64,000 nt of DNA from Pseudoroseicyclus tamaricis (GCF_012070395.1 NZ_JAAFYS010000001.1:40001-104000), one strand, 5' to 3'. Numbered from the stretch's first letter, positions 36,328 through 45,356 are shown. Translations and numbers: made by a program. Notes: generated by a model not told the origin, from the sequence alone.

Positions 36328-37558
36328 CCTTGCCCTCCTCGTCCATCACGCCGACCCCGTCGCGGAAGCGGTTCAGCCGGAAGCGCGCCGCCGTCTCGTG
36401 CGGGCTGCCCGTCGCCATCAGGTGCGCCGTCGCCCAGCCGGAGGCGGGCACGGCCTTGAAGCCCCCGTAGTTCCACCCGCAATTGACGTAGAGCCCGTCG
36501 ACATCCGTCCGGTCGATGATCGGCGAGCCGTCGGGCGACATGTCCATGACGCCGCCCCATTGCCGCAGCACCTTGGCGCGGCCGATCATGGGCATCAGCG
36601 TCATCCCCGCCTCCATCACCTGCTCGACGCCCGGCAGGTTCCCGCGCTGGGCGTAGGAGGGGTAGAAATCGAGATCGCCGCCGAAGACGAGCCCGCCCTT
36701 GTCGGACTGGCAGATGTAGAAATGGCCCATGCCGTAGGAGATGACGTGGTTGATGGCGGGCTTGAGCCCCTCCGTCACGTAGGCCTGCAGCACGTGGCTT
36801 TCGATCGGCAGGCGCATCCCCGCCAGCTCCGCCACCCGGCCGGAGCGGCCGGCGGCGATCATGGCGACCTTGCCGGCGCGGATGGCGCCGCGGGTGGTCT
36901 GCACGCCCGTCACGCGGCCATCCTCGATGTCGATGCCGGTGACCTCGCAGTTCTGGATCAGGTCCACCCCCCGCCGGTCGGCGCCGCGGGCATAGCCCCA
37001 GGCCACCGCATCGTGGCGGGCGGTGCCGCCGCGCCGGTGCAGGAGCCCGCCGTGGATGGGGAAGCGCGTCTGGTCGTAATCGAGGTAGGGGATCATCCGG
37101 CGCAGCTGGCTCTTCGTCAGCAGCTCGGCATCGTCGCCCTGGTTGCGCATGGCGTTGCCGCGGCGGGCCATCGCGTCGCGCTGGCCGTCGGAATGGAAGA
37201 GATTGATCAGCCCGCGCTGGCTGTGCATGACGTTGTAGTTGAGCTCGCTCTCCATGCTCTCCCACAGCTTGAGGGAGTGGCTGTAGAACTCGCTGTTGCC
37301 CGGCAGGTAGTAGTTGGCGCGCACCATCGTGGTGTTGCGGCCGATGTTGCCGGAGCCGATGTAGCCCTTCTCCAGCACCGCGACATTGGTAAGGCCATGG
37401 TTCTTGGCGAGGTAATAGGCCGTCGCCAGCCCGTGCCCGCCGCCGCCGATGATGACGATGTCATAGGCAGGCTTCGGGTCCGGCTCCCGCCAGACGGGCT
37501 GCCAGCCATTGCCGAGGCCAAGGGCCTGTTTGGCGATCTGGAAAGCTGAGTAACGCAC
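36305..37558 (-). CDS. soxB: Sarcosine oxidase beta subunit
   Basis: 417 residues, the standard SoxB length when the GTG at 37558 is used (N-terminus RYSAFQIAKQALG). The FAD-binding motif is VIIGGGGHGLATAYYLAKNHG (from 35). The segment RRGGTARHDAVAWGYAR carries the histidine (about H182) that binds FMN covalently in the family. This subunit holds the sarcosine-oxidising active site. It is the first gene of the operon soxB-lipoprotein-soxD-soxA-soxG. Confidence 0.95.
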   Translation of the reverse strand: MRYSAFQIAKQALGLGNGWQPVWREPDPKPAYDIVIIGGGGHGLATAYYLAKNHGLTNVAVLEKGYIGSGNIGRNTTMVRANYYLPGNSEFYSHSLKLWESMESELNYNVMHSQRGLINLFHSDGQRDAMARRGNAMRNQGDDAELLTKSQLRRMIPYLDYDQTRFPIHGGLLHRRGGTARHDAVAWGYARGADRRGVDLIQNCEVTGIDIEDGRVTGVQTTRGAIRAGKVAMIAAGRSGRVAELAGMRLPIESHVLQAYVTEGLKPAINHVISYGMGHFYICQSDKGGLVFGGDLDFYPSYAQRGNLPGVEQVMEAGMTLMPMIGRAKVLRQWGGVMDMSPDGSPIIDRTDVDGLYVNCGWNYGGFKAVPASGWATAHLMATGSPHETAARFRLNRFRDGVGVMDEEGKGAQHNLH

Positions 37559-37991
37559 GCGAGAACCCCTGTCGGAGCGATGGAAGCACGGGCCGTGACA
37601 AATGGCCAGAGGGGCACGCACCGAGGGGGCGTGACCGGCTGCCGCGGGATTGTTCCCGCGCCAAAGCGGCTGTGAAGGGTTGTGAGGAACGAGGGGCCCG
37701 AGGGGCCGTTCTGCCTGTTTTCGCGGCAGAAAATACAAGCTCTCCCCCGGCGTAACCCGCTGAAACGTTTGGCAGACGTGGCTCCGTCGAAAAAAGGAAG
37801 AGGCGATCACCGGCTCGCGACAAGTCATCACGGAGCGGTGATCGTGGCTTTTGCCGGGGGCCCGGCTTCCCCAACTCGGTCTCACGACAAGAGACGACGG
37901 CGCAGACGATCCCGGGTTAGCTCCGCACCTCGCCAGAAGGTCGCAATCAGAAACGTCCGGCCAGAGGCCGGATCATTGAGGAGTATATCCC
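37559..37991. other. Divergent intergenic region upstream of soxB and the first small secreted gene
   Basis: About 430 bases. It must hold the promoters of both directions. I see several GC-rich inverted repeats (for example near 37644-37672 and 37697-37712) and a poly-A stretch near 37791-37798. There is no match I trust to a known riboswitch, including glycine or tetrahydrofolate types that would fit sarcosine metabolism. Confidence 0.45.
37956..37972 (+). promoter_or_regulatory. Leader hairpin before the first small secreted gene
   Basis: TCCGGCC-AGA-GGCCGGA, a 7-bp perfect stem with a 3-nt loop that ends 19 bases before the ATG. The Shine-Dalgarno GAGGAG (37978-37983) lies just downstream of it. 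The paralogous gene at 38505 has a hairpin of the same size in the same place. Confidence 0.6.
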
Positions 37992-38267
37992 ATGACCAAG
38001 ATTTTCGCCCCCATCGCCGCTGCCCTCCTTGTCACCGGCGTTTCCGCCGGTGCCGTGCAGGCCGCCGAGGATGCCTCGAACGTGACGACGGGCACGGTGA
38101 CGCACTACAGCGAGAATTCGAACACCATCTGGATCCAGGGCGAAGGCGCCTACCACTTCCGCCAGTCCTACGACGATTTCCCGGATGTCTCCCGCGGTGA
38201 CGAGGTGCAGATCACCTTCGTGACGCGCAACGGCGTGAAGTACATCACGAGCTTCGACGAGATCTGA
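37992..38267 (+). CDS. Small secreted protein, DUF1344-like, paralogue 1
   Basis: 91 residues. Signal peptide MTKIFAPIAAALLVTGVSAGAVQA, cleaved before AED. The mature domain is a small beta-fold (TGTVTHYSENSNTIWIQGEGAYHFRQ, then GDEVQITFVTRNGVKYITSFDEI) resembling DUF1344 periplasmic proteins. It is paralogous to the next gene (shared TGTV...YHFR...GD.V.....NG..YI pattern). Strong GAGGAG site with good spacing. Probably periplasmic; function unknown. Confidence 0.75.
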   Translation: MTKIFAPIAAALLVTGVSAGAVQAAEDASNVTTGTVTHYSENSNTIWIQGEGAYHFRQSYDDFPDVSRGDEVQITFVTRNGVKYITSFDEI

Positions 38268-38325
38268 GGCCCAAGGCCCCTGGAACATGCCGGGTGGTCC
38301 TCCCTGCCACCCGGGATGTCGGCAC

Positions 38326-38360
38326 CCGCCTTCACGGAAACGTGAGGGCGGTTGTCGTTT
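38326..38360 (+). terminator. Terminator-like hairpin between the two small secreted genes
   Basis: CCGCCTTCACG-GAAA-CGTGAGGGCGG: an 11-position stem with one G-T wobble and a GNRA-like loop, followed by TTGTCGTTT. It probably ends the first gene's mRNA, so the two paralogues may be expressed separately. Confidence 0.6.
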
Positions 38361-38466
38361 GAGGTAACAAGAACGTGAGCACTCCTTTCCTCAGCCGAGA
38401 CTCGCAACACGTCATTCCCCAAGCGGCACACAGGGCCTCCGTTGCCTTGCCCGCCGCACAATCCAA

Positions 38467-38483
38467 GCCGGTCCTGGACCGGC
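38467..38483 (+). promoter_or_regulatory. Leader hairpin before the second small secreted gene
   Basis: GCCGGTC-CTG-GACCGGC, a 7-bp perfect stem with a 3-nt loop ending 21 bases before the ATG. A GGAG site lies between the two. Same geometry as the hairpin in front of paralogue 1, but with a different stem sequence. Confidence 0.6.
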
Positions 38484-38504
38484 AGACATATGTGGAGCCT
38501 TATT

Positions 38505-38828
38505 ATGACTAAGCTGTTCAAGCTTGCCCCCGCTGCCCTCGCCGCCCTGACGATCACCGGCGGTGCCGTCTACGCGCAGGACATGGACCTCGCCATCACC
38601 GGCACCGTCCAGAGCTGGGACGAAGGCGCCGGCCTGCTGCGCATCGAGGAAGACGAGACGCTGTACCACTTCCGTCTCGACGACCCGTTCCCGGAAGGTC
38701 TGGATATCGGTGACGCCGTTGAGTTCAACACCGAGATGAACGGCGACATGGTCTACATCGCCGAGTTCTTCAACATCACCGATCAGGAAGAGGCCGACCT
38801 CGAGGTCGCCGACGACGTCAGCGAGTAA
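38505..38828 (+). CDS. Small secreted protein, DUF1344-like, paralogue 2
   Basis: 107 residues. Signal peptide MTKLFKLAPAALAALTITGG ending AVYA-Q. The mature part TGTVQSWDEGAGLLRIEEDETLYHFRL and GDAVEFNTEMNGDMVYIAEF parallels paralogue 1 and DUF1344 proteins. It has an extra very acidic C-terminal tail (DQEEADLEVADDVSE). An upstream in-frame ATG (38490) is less likely because GGAG at 38494-38497 fits ATG 38505. Function unknown. Confidence 0.75.
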   Translation: MTKLFKLAPAALAALTITGGAVYAQDMDLAITGTVQSWDEGAGLLRIEEDETLYHFRLDDPFPEGLDIGDAVEFNTEMNGDMVYIAEFFNITDQEEADLEVADDVSE

Positions 38829-38854
38829 TCGCTTCTTCGATCTTCGGATCATGG

Positions 38855-38887
38855 AACGGGGCTGCGAAAGCGGCCCCGTTTCCTTTT
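38855..38887 (+). terminator. Rho-independent terminator after paralogue 2
   Basis: ACGGGGC-TGCGAAAGC-GGCCCCGT: a 7-8-bp GC stem, followed by TTCCTTTT. It lies between the convergent small secreted gene and the glutamate dehydrogenase gene and could serve both directions. Confidence 0.8.
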
Positions 38888-38900
38888 GCGGGCCCGCTTT

Positions 38901-40343
38901 TCAGAGCCCCTTGGCCTGATAGCTCGCCGCCACCCGCCCGATGGAGACGATGTAGGCGGCGGTGCGCAGGTCCTTCACCTCGTCCCGTGCATGCCAGACC
39001 TCGCGCATCGACTGGTAGGCCGAGCGCATCGTGTCATCGAGGCCCGAGCGCACCAGCTCCAGCTCGCCCGCGCCCCTGAGGTACTGGCTCTTGAAGCCGG
39101 GGGAGAGCGTCCAGCCGAGGCCCTTGTCGGCCGACAGCCGCTCCAGCTCATTCACGATGAGGAGGTGCCTCGCCTCCTCCGCCCGGCGCTGCATGCGGCC
39201 GAAGCGGATATGGCTGAGGTTCTTCACCCACTCGAAGTAGGAGACGGTGACACCCCCGGCGTTGGCATACATGTCGGGGATGATGACCGTGCCCTTGCTG
39301 CGCAGGATCTCGTCGGCGCCCGCGGTGATCGGCCCGTTGGCGGCCTCGATGATCAGCGGGGCAGAGATGCGCTCGGCGTTCTCCCGGTGGATCGTCCCCT
39401 CCAGCGCGGCGGGGATGAGGATGTCGCACTCATGCTCCAGCAGGACGGCGCCGTCCTTGATGACGCTGGCGTCGGGGTAGCCGGCGATGCCGCCGTGCCG
39501 GTCGATCCACGCCTTGACGCTCTCGACGTCGAGCCCGTCTTCGTTGGAGAGCGCCCCGTCCCGCTCGATGATGCCGGTGATGCGGCAGCCATCCTCGTTC
39601 TGCAGGAAGGAGGCGGCGTGGTAGCCGACGTTGCCGAGGCCCTGCACGATGACCCGCTTGCCGTCGAGCGTGCCGGAGAGGCCGGCCGCCGCGACATCCT
39701 CCGGGTGACGGAAGAATTCGCGCAGGGCGTATTGCACGCCGCGGCCCGTCGCCTCCGTCCGGCCCTGGATGCCGCCGGAGTTGATGGGCTTGCCGGTGAC
39801 ACAGGCGGCGGCGTTTATGTCCGTCGTGTTCATGCGCCGGTACTGGTCGGCGATCCACGCCATCTCCCGCTCCGACGTGCCCATGTCGGGGGCGGGGACG
39901 TTCTGCGCCGGGTTGATCAGGTCCCGCTTGGCGAGCTCATAGGCGAAGCGGCGGGTGATCTGCTCCAGCTCATGCTCCTCCCAGGCGCGCGGATCGATCC
40001 GCAGGCCGCCCTTGGAGCCGCCGAAGGGCGTCTCCACCAGCGCACATTTGTAGGTCATCAGCGCCGCCAGCGCCTCCACCTCGTCCTGGTGGACGCTGGT
40101 GGCGTAGCGGATGCCGCCCTTCACCGGCTCCATGTGCTCGGAATGGACGGCGCGGTAGCCGGTGAAGGTGTGGATCGAGCCACGCAGGCGGACGCCGAAG
40201 CGCACGGTGTAGATGGCGTTGCAGACGCGGATCTTCTCCTCCAGCCCGGGGCTGAGATCCATGAGCGCCATCGCGCGGTTGACCATGATGTCGACGGATT
40301 CGCGAAAGCTCGGCTCCGGCGGCCGGCTATCCTCATTGGGCAT
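38901..40343 (-). CDS. Glu/Leu/Phe/Val dehydrogenase family (glutamate dehydrogenase)
   Basis: 480 residues. Substrate-binding part: KGGIRYATSVHQDEVEALAALMTYKCALVETPFGGSKGG with the catalytic lysine in this region and the PAPDMGTSEREMAWIADQY loop. The NAD(P)-binding Rossmann domain has VIVQGLGNVGYHAA. The protein most resembles hexameric glutamate dehydrogenases interconverting 2-oxoglutarate and glutamate. Cofactor preference is not decided by sequence reading. Single gene, divergent from the TadG-like operon. Confidence 0.9.
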   Translation of the reverse strand: MPNEDSRPPEPSFRESVDIMVNRAMALMDLSPGLEEKIRVCNAIYTVRFGVRLRGSIHTFTGYRAVHSEHMEPVKGGIRYATSVHQDEVEALAALMTYKCALVETPFGGSKGGLRIDPRAWEEHELEQITRRFAYELAKRDLINPAQNVPAPDMGTSEREMAWIADQYRRMNTTDINAAACVTGKPINSGGIQGRTEATGRGVQYALREFFRHPEDVAAAGLSGTLDGKRVIVQGLGNVGYHAASFLQNEDGCRITGIIERDGALSNEDGLDVESVKAWIDRHGGIAGYPDASVIKDGAVLLEHECDILIPAALEGTIHRENAERISAPLIIEAANGPITAGADEILRSKGTVIIPDMYANAGGVTVSYFEWVKNLSHIRFGRMQRRAEEARHLLIVNELERLSADKGLGWTLSPGFKSQYLRGAGELELVRSGLDDTMRSAYQSMREVWHARDEVKDLRTAAYIVSIGRVAASYQAKGL

Positions 40344-40687
40344 CGGTCTCTCCTTCCGTTATGGGCGCGCGGCCGCCGCGGTCGCGGGGGTCTCGCCCTT
40401 TTCTGGCACCAGTCCTACCGCGCTATTGAGACGGGAGGCAAAATTCCTGACGATTCTCCGCCCGCCGCCGGCGGGGTGCCCCGCGCGGCAAAGGTAGGCG
40501 CGGCTGTTTCCGGTTCGGCGCCGATTCCGCCGGCTTGCGGAGGTCTGTCGCGCGAGCCTGCGATGCAGCGGGTTTAAATAAGGTTTGCCACAATTTCGCC
40601 TAAAGCCGGCACCACCACCCCTGGTGCGCGGCTGCACCGGCCGTGCGCCGACTGCCGCGAGGCATTGGGTGGGGCCAAGGTGAGCGC
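40344..40687. other. Divergent intergenic region
   Basis: About 340 bases between glutamate dehydrogenase and the TadG-like gene. An AT-rich stretch (40571-40585, GGTTTAAATAAGGTT) stands out from the GC-rich surroundings and is a candidate promoter core. No gene is seen. Confidence 0.45.
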
Positions 40688-42466
40688 ATGTTGCCGACGA
40701 TTCCCCGGGCCTGTCCGGCCGCCCGTCACGCCCTGTCCCGCCCGCTGAGGGCCTGCGCCGCGCTGTTGCGGCGCTTCGGGCGCGACGAGAGCGGCTCGAT
40801 GATCATCTTCTCGATGTTCCTGATCCTGATGATGCTCATCGTCGGCGGTGTCGCGGTGGATGTCATGCGGGCCGAGGCGCATCGCCAGCGCCTGCAGACG
40901 CTGGTGGATCGCGCCGTCCTCGCCGCCGCCGACCTCAACCAGGAGCTCGATCCGGAAGCCGTCGTGAGGGACTACTTCACCCGCGCCGACCTCCTCGACG
41001 AGCTGGAGGACGTCACCGTCAGCGATGCCTTCAACGAACGGCAGGTCTCCATCGTCGCGCGCACCCGCGTGCCTGCGACGCTGACCCGGCTGGTGGGGAT
41101 CGACGAGTTCACCATGCCCGCCCTCGCCACCGCGACGGAGAGCGTGACGGATCTGGAGATCCTGCTAGTGCTCGATGTCTCCGGCTCGATGGGCGACGAC
41201 AACAAGCTGGAGGACCTGAAGGACGCGGCGCAGGTTTTCGTGGACTCGATCTTCGACAGCGACACCGAGGGCAAGGTCTCCATCGGGATGGTGCCGTTCA
41301 ACGGGCAGGTGAACCTCGGGCAGGCGTTCTTCGAGCAGTACAACACCCACGATTACGGCGGGGTGGCGGATAATTACTGCATCGACCTGCCGCAGGCCGC
41401 TTATGACAATCTCGATCTCTCCACCGACCTGCCGATGCCGGCGACGGGCTTCTACGACAGCTACTCGGGGCCGAACAGCACCGCCAATTCCTACGACAAC
41501 CCCGCCTACAACCGGCCGCGGAGCGACTATGGCTACTACGTCAACTCGTGGTGCCCGCCGATGGACCAGAACACGGTGCTCGTCCCCTCGGGCGACCGGG
41601 CGGAGCTGCTGGCGGCCATCGAGGGGCTGCATGCCATCGGCGCCACCTCGATCAACGCCGGGATGCGCTGGGGGATGGAGCTGATCGACCCCGGCTCCGC
41701 CGGGATGCTGACGGAGCTGAACGGCGGCCCGCTCAACGGCCAGTCGCGGCCGCTGCCCTATGAGCAGGAGAATGCCGGCAAGATCATCGTGCTGATGACC
41801 GACGGCGAGCACTTCCCCGAGGAGCGGCTGAACGACGGCTACCGCGCCGGGCCCTCGCCGATCTACCTCGCCAGCGACGGCCATTACTCGATCTACCACC
41901 CGGGCATCGACGGCGGCTTCAACTTCTGGGTGCCGCACAAGGATTACTGGATGCGCGAGCCTTGGCAGGGGAGCAATCCCGGCTGGCGGGACCGCTCCTC
42001 CACCCCCGGCGGGCGGGAGTACGACGCGGGGCGCATGACGCGAGATGGCAGCGGCTTGCCGGAGGCGGTTGGCCGCGCCGAGCGGCAGGACTGGCAGGAG
42101 ATCTGGCAGGACCTGCGGGTGCAGTACGTCGCCTGGCAGTTCTACGCGCGGCCCTTCGGCAGCGGCAGCTCCGGGCGGTCCGACATCTTCGACGCGCAGA
42201 TGAACGCCGTCCGCATGCGGACAAGCACCGATGACATGGACAACCAGCTGCAGGGGCTGTGCAGCGATGCCAAGGCCGAGGGCGTCTCGATCTACGGCAT
42301 CTCCTTCATGGCCACCGAGCACGGGGCGGGGGAGATCTGGGAATGCGCCTCCTCGCCCTCGCATTTCTACGCGGCCACTGGCGAGGGCTCGGCGGAGGGG
42401 CAGGACATCATGTCCGTCTTCCAGAACATTGCCGGCTCCATCAACACGCTGAGGTTGACGCAATGA
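40688..42466 (+). CDS. TadG-like pilus-assembly protein with von Willebrand A domain
   Basis: 592 residues. The N-terminal pseudopilin-like segment has the charged DESGSMIIF (about 34-42) then a hydrophobic helix, as in TadE/TadG proteins. A VWA domain follows from about 160 with the metal-site motif LLVLDVSGSMGDDNK (DxSxS) and continues to the C-terminus (VLMTDGEHFPEERL). Such proteins are minor components or anchors of Flp/Tad pili or other surface structures. ATG 40688 is preceded by AAGGTGAG. The stop overlaps the next gene (ATGA). No other tad/cpa genes are in the window. Confidence 0.85.
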   Translation: MLPTIPRACPAARHALSRPLRACAALLRRFGRDESGSMIIFSMFLILMMLIVGGVAVDVMRAEAHRQRLQTLVDRAVLAAADLNQELDPEAVVRDYFTRADLLDELEDVTVSDAFNERQVSIVARTRVPATLTRLVGIDEFTMPALATATESVTDLEILLVLDVSGSMGDDNKLEDLKDAAQVFVDSIFDSDTEGKVSIGMVPFNGQVNLGQAFFEQYNTHDYGGVADNYCIDLPQAAYDNLDLSTDLPMPATGFYDSYSGPNSTANSYDNPAYNRPRSDYGYYVNSWCPPMDQNTVLVPSGDRAELLAAIEGLHAIGATSINAGMRWGMELIDPGSAGMLTELNGGPLNGQSRPLPYEQENAGKIIVLMTDGEHFPEERLNDGYRAGPSPIYLASDGHYSIYHPGIDGGFNFWVPHKDYWMREPWQGSNPGWRDRSSTPGGREYDAGRMTRDGSGLPEAVGRAERQDWQEIWQDLRVQYVAWQFYARPFGSGSSGRSDIFDAQMNAVRMRTSTDDMDNQLQGLCSDAKAEGVSIYGISFMATEHGAGEIWECASSPSHFYAATGEGSAEGQDIMSVFQNIAGSINTLRLTQ

Positions 42467-42999
42467 GGGGCTTGTACCGGCAGTTTCGGCGGGGGGAGGC
42501 CGGCACGGCGACGATCGAGTTCGTCATCATGGCGCCGTTCTTCCTGATGTTCCTCGTCTCCGCCTTCGAGGTCGGGGCGCTGATGACGCGCAACGTCATG
42601 CTCGACCGGGCGCTCGACATCGCGGTGCGCGACGTGCGGCTCGGCCTCATCGGCGGCGAGGACGAGGAGGAGTATTACGACAACCTGAAGTCGCGCATCT
42701 GCGACAACGCGCTGGTGATCCCCAATTGCCGGGAAGAGATCATGCTGGAGATGCGCCGCGTGAACCCCCGCGACATGGCCGTGCTGAGCCCCGGTGCCGA
42801 CTGCGTCGACCGGGAGGAGCGCGGCAAGCCGGCGCGGGAGTTCAGCACGGGCGGGGAGCATAACCTGATGATCCTGCGCGCCTGCTCGCTGTTCGACCCG
42901 TTCTTCCCCACCGGCGGCATCGGCTCGCCCATCCCGCGAATGGAGAACGGCGCCTATGCGCTCGTCTCCGTCGCCTCCTTCGTGATCGAGCCGACCTGA
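42463..42999 (+). CDS. TadE-like pseudopilin family protein 1
   Basis: 178 residues. RRGEAGTATIEFVIMAPFFLMFLVSAFEVGALM is the TadE signature, with the glutamate five residues after the processing-type site and one hydrophobic helix. The rest is a periplasmic domain with several cysteines (RICDN, NCREE, DCVD, RACS). It overlaps both neighbours, so it belongs to the same operon as the VWA protein. Probably membrane anchored or assembled as a minor pilin. Confidence 0.82.
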   Translation: MRGLYRQFRRGEAGTATIEFVIMAPFFLMFLVSAFEVGALMTRNVMLDRALDIAVRDVRLGLIGGEDEEEYYDNLKSRICDNALVIPNCREEIMLEMRRVNPRDMAVLSPGADCVDREERGKPAREFSTGGEHNLMILRACSLFDPFFPTGGIGSPIPRMENGAYALVSVASFVIEPT

Positions 43000-43577
43000 T
43001 GACACGCCTTGCCTCCCTCATCCGCCGCCTCCGCCGCTCCGAGGAAGGGTCGGTCGTCATCGAGGGCGTGATCATGATGCCGATCATCGCCTGGTGCTTC
43101 GTGGCCTGCTACAGCTTCTTCGATGCCTTCCACGCGCGGTCGAACAACATCCGCGCCGCCTTCACCATCTCCGACACGCTGACGCGGGAGACGAACTACG
43201 TCACCCCCGGCTACATGGACGGGCTGCTGGCGTTGCAGCGCTTTTTGATGATCGGCAGCGACAATGCACGGCTGCGGGTCACCGTCTTCCATTACGACGG
43301 TGACGGCGAGGAGCTGATGCTCAACTGGAGCCAGGGGATCGGCGGCTATGCCGCGATGACGGAGGCCGAGCTGCGCGGGATGGAGGCGCAGATCCCCACG
43401 CTGGCCAGCGGCGACAGCGCCATCCTCGTGGAGACGCAGTCGGACTACGAGGTGCCGTTCAAGGTCGGCCTGGAGGACGAGACGTTCCACGAGTTCGTCG
43501 TCGCCCGGCCGCGCTTCTCCGGCCAGCTGTGCTGGAACCCGGTGGACGGCGGGGGGAGCGCGACGGCGGTCTGCTAG
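42999..43577 (+). CDS. TadE-like pseudopilin family protein 2
   Basis: 192 residues. The N-terminal RRSEEGSVVIEGVIMMPIIAWCFVACYSFFDAF repeats the TadE pattern (EEGS..IE followed by a hydrophobic helix), then a periplasmic domain. Start ATG 42999 overlaps the previous stop by one base (TGATG). It is the third and last gene of the TadG-TadE-TadE run. A convergent small membrane protein gene follows. Confidence 0.82.
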   Translation: MTRLASLIRRLRRSEEGSVVIEGVIMMPIIAWCFVACYSFFDAFHARSNNIRAAFTISDTLTRETNYVTPGYMDGLLALQRFLMIGSDNARLRVTVFHYDGDGEELMLNWSQGIGGYAAMTEAELRGMEAQIPTLASGDSAILVETQSDYEVPFKVGLEDETFHEFVVARPRFSGQLCWNPVDGGGSATAVC

Positions 43578-43584
43578 GGCGGCC

Positions 43585-43809
43585 CTAGTTGATCACGTCG
43601 CCGATCACCCGGACGAAGGCGTCGGGCACGGTCTGGATGCTGTAGGCGCCGGGGTTCTGCGTGGCGGCGTAGGCGATCAGCCCCGCCGAGAGGACGAGCA
43701 TCACCAGCGCCATGATCGGCACCCGCCGGTCCATCAGCCCGCCGAAGAGCGACGGGATGGAGAGCAGGCCGATGACGACGCCGATGACGAAGGTGAGATC
43801 GGCGTCCAT
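43585..43809 (-). CDS. Small two-helix membrane protein, unknown function
   Basis: 74 residues. Two hydrophobic helices (about 5-22 and 32-47) are separated by GGLMDRRVP, followed by a short polar tail (NPGAYSIQTVPDAFVRVIGDVIN). ATG 43809 with AGGA upstream is favoured over GTG 43812. It lies between the TadE-like gene (7 bp, convergent) and pyruvate kinase (same strand). No function can be assigned. Confidence 0.6.
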   Translation of the reverse strand: MDADLTFVIGVVIGLLSIPSLFGGLMDRRVPIMALVMLVLSAGLIAYAATQNPGAYSIQTVPDAFVRVIGDVIN

Positions 43810-43873
43810 CACGATGTATCCTCTGGCTGCCTGCCTGCCTGACCGCCTGGCCCGGCCGGGCGGTCCGCCGACC

Positions 43874-45319
43874 CTATTCCGGCTCGGAGGCGAAAATCAA
43901 ACGCTCCTCGCAGGGAGCGACGCGCAGGATGTTGGTGGAGCCCGGCGTGTTGAAGGGCACACCGGCGGTGACGACGATGTTGTCCTTCTCCGTCGCGAGG
44001 CCGAGCTTCTTGGCGGCGTTCACCGCCTCCACCACCGCCATCTTGAAGCGGTGCACCTGCGGGACGACCACGCAGTTGCAGCCCCAGACGAGGCAGAGCT
44101 GGCGGGCCGTCTTCTCCATGTTGGTCATGGCGACGATCGGCACGCGCGGCCGCTCGCGGGCGACCATGAGCGCCGTCGTGCCGCTTTCGGAGAAGCAGCA
44201 GATGGCCTTCACGTGGGTCTTCTCGGCGATCTCCCGCGCCGCGGCGGTGATGGCGCCGGCGACGGAGGAGCTGTCGGCCTTGCGGGAGGCCTCGATGATC
44301 TCGGTATAGGTCGGGTCGCTCTCCACCTCGCCGGCGATGTTGTCCATCGTCTGCACGGCCTCGACGGGGAAGTCGCCGGCGGCGCTCTCGGCGGAGAGCA
44401 TGATGGCATCGACGCCCTCGTAGATGGCGGCGGCCACGTCACCCACCTCGGCGCGGGTGGGCATGGGGCTTTCGATCATGCTCTCGAGCATCTGCGTGGC
44501 GACGATCACCGGCTTGGCGGCGGCGCGGCAGAGGCGCGTCAGGCGCTTCTGGATCGTCGGCACGGCATGGACGGGCATCTCGACGCCGAGATCGCCGCGG
44601 GCGACCATGATCCCGTCGGAGACGGCGAGGATCTCCTCGAAGGCCCGGACGGCGGCCGGTTTCTCGATCTTGGAGAGGACATTGGCGCGGCCCTTGGCGA
44701 GGGCGCGCGCCTCCTCCACATCCGCCGGGCGCTGGACGAAGGAGAGGGCGAGCCAGTCGACGCCGAGCTCGCAGACGAACTCCAGATCCTTCTTGTCCTT
44801 CTCCGACAGGGCGGCGAGGGGCAGCACCACGTCGGGGACGTTGACGCCCTTGCGGTTGGAGATGGTGCCGCCGACCAGCACCTCGCAATCGGCGAAGTCG
44901 CCGCCGCATTCGCGCACCTTCAGGCGGATCTTGCCGTCGTTGACGAGCAGGGACGAGCCCGGCTCCAGCGCGTCGAAGATCTCCCGGTGGGGAAGCTGGA
45001 CGCGGCTCGCGTCGCCCGGCTCATCGGAGAGGTCGAGGCGGAAGGTCTGGCCGACCTCCAGCTCCTCGCTGCCGTTGGCGAAGGCGCCGACGCGCAGCTT
45101 CGGCCCCTGCAGGTCGGCGAGGATGGCGATGGGCGAATCCAGATCCGCCTCGATCTGGCGGATGATCTCGTGCCGGGCGCGGATCTCGTCATGGCTGCCG
45201 TGGCTCATGTTGAGACGGAAGACATCCGCCCCGGCCTCGACCAGCTTGCGGATCACCTCGTAGGTGGAAGAGCTCGGCCCGAGCGTGGCGACGATCTTCA
45301 CGTTGCGATGGCGTTTCAT
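43874..45319 (-). CDS. pyk: Pyruvate kinase
   Basis: 481 residues. N-terminus RNVKIVATLGPSSS, the catalytic region IMVARGDLGVEMP, and MLESMIESPMPTRAEVGDVAAAIYEGVDAIMLSAESA are the family hallmarks. It converts phosphoenolpyruvate and ADP to pyruvate and ATP in the last step of glycolysis/Entner-Doudoroff flow. ATG 45319 gives the standard N-terminus; the longer frame is an extension. A perfect palindrome resembling a LacI-family operator lies about 40-60 bases upstream. Confidence 0.96.
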   Translation of the reverse strand: MKRHRNVKIVATLGPSSSTYEVIRKLVEAGADVFRLNMSHGSHDEIRARHEIIRQIEADLDSPIAILADLQGPKLRVGAFANGSEELEVGQTFRLDLSDEPGDASRVQLPHREIFDALEPGSSLLVNDGKIRLKVRECGGDFADCEVLVGGTISNRKGVNVPDVVLPLAALSEKDKKDLEFVCELGVDWLALSFVQRPADVEEARALAKGRANVLSKIEKPAAVRAFEEILAVSDGIMVARGDLGVEMPVHAVPTIQKRLTRLCRAAAKPVIVATQMLESMIESPMPTRAEVGDVAAAIYEGVDAIMLSAESAAGDFPVEAVQTMDNIAGEVESDPTYTEIIEASRKADSSSVAGAITAAAREIAEKTHVKAICCFSESGTTALMVARERPRVPIVAMTNMEKTARQLCLVWGCNCVVVPQVHRFKMAVVEAVNAAKKLGLATEKDNIVVTAGVPFNTPGSTNILRVAPCEERLIFASEPE

Positions 45320-45356
45320 GGCAAGCTGCCCCTTTTTCCGGTCGTGCGGCACAGAG

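Noticed and set aside
37559-37990. Glycine or tetrahydrofolate riboswitch upstream of soxB
   Set aside because: A GGGAGAG-like stretch is present on the minus strand, but the required second conserved segments of either riboswitch were not found.
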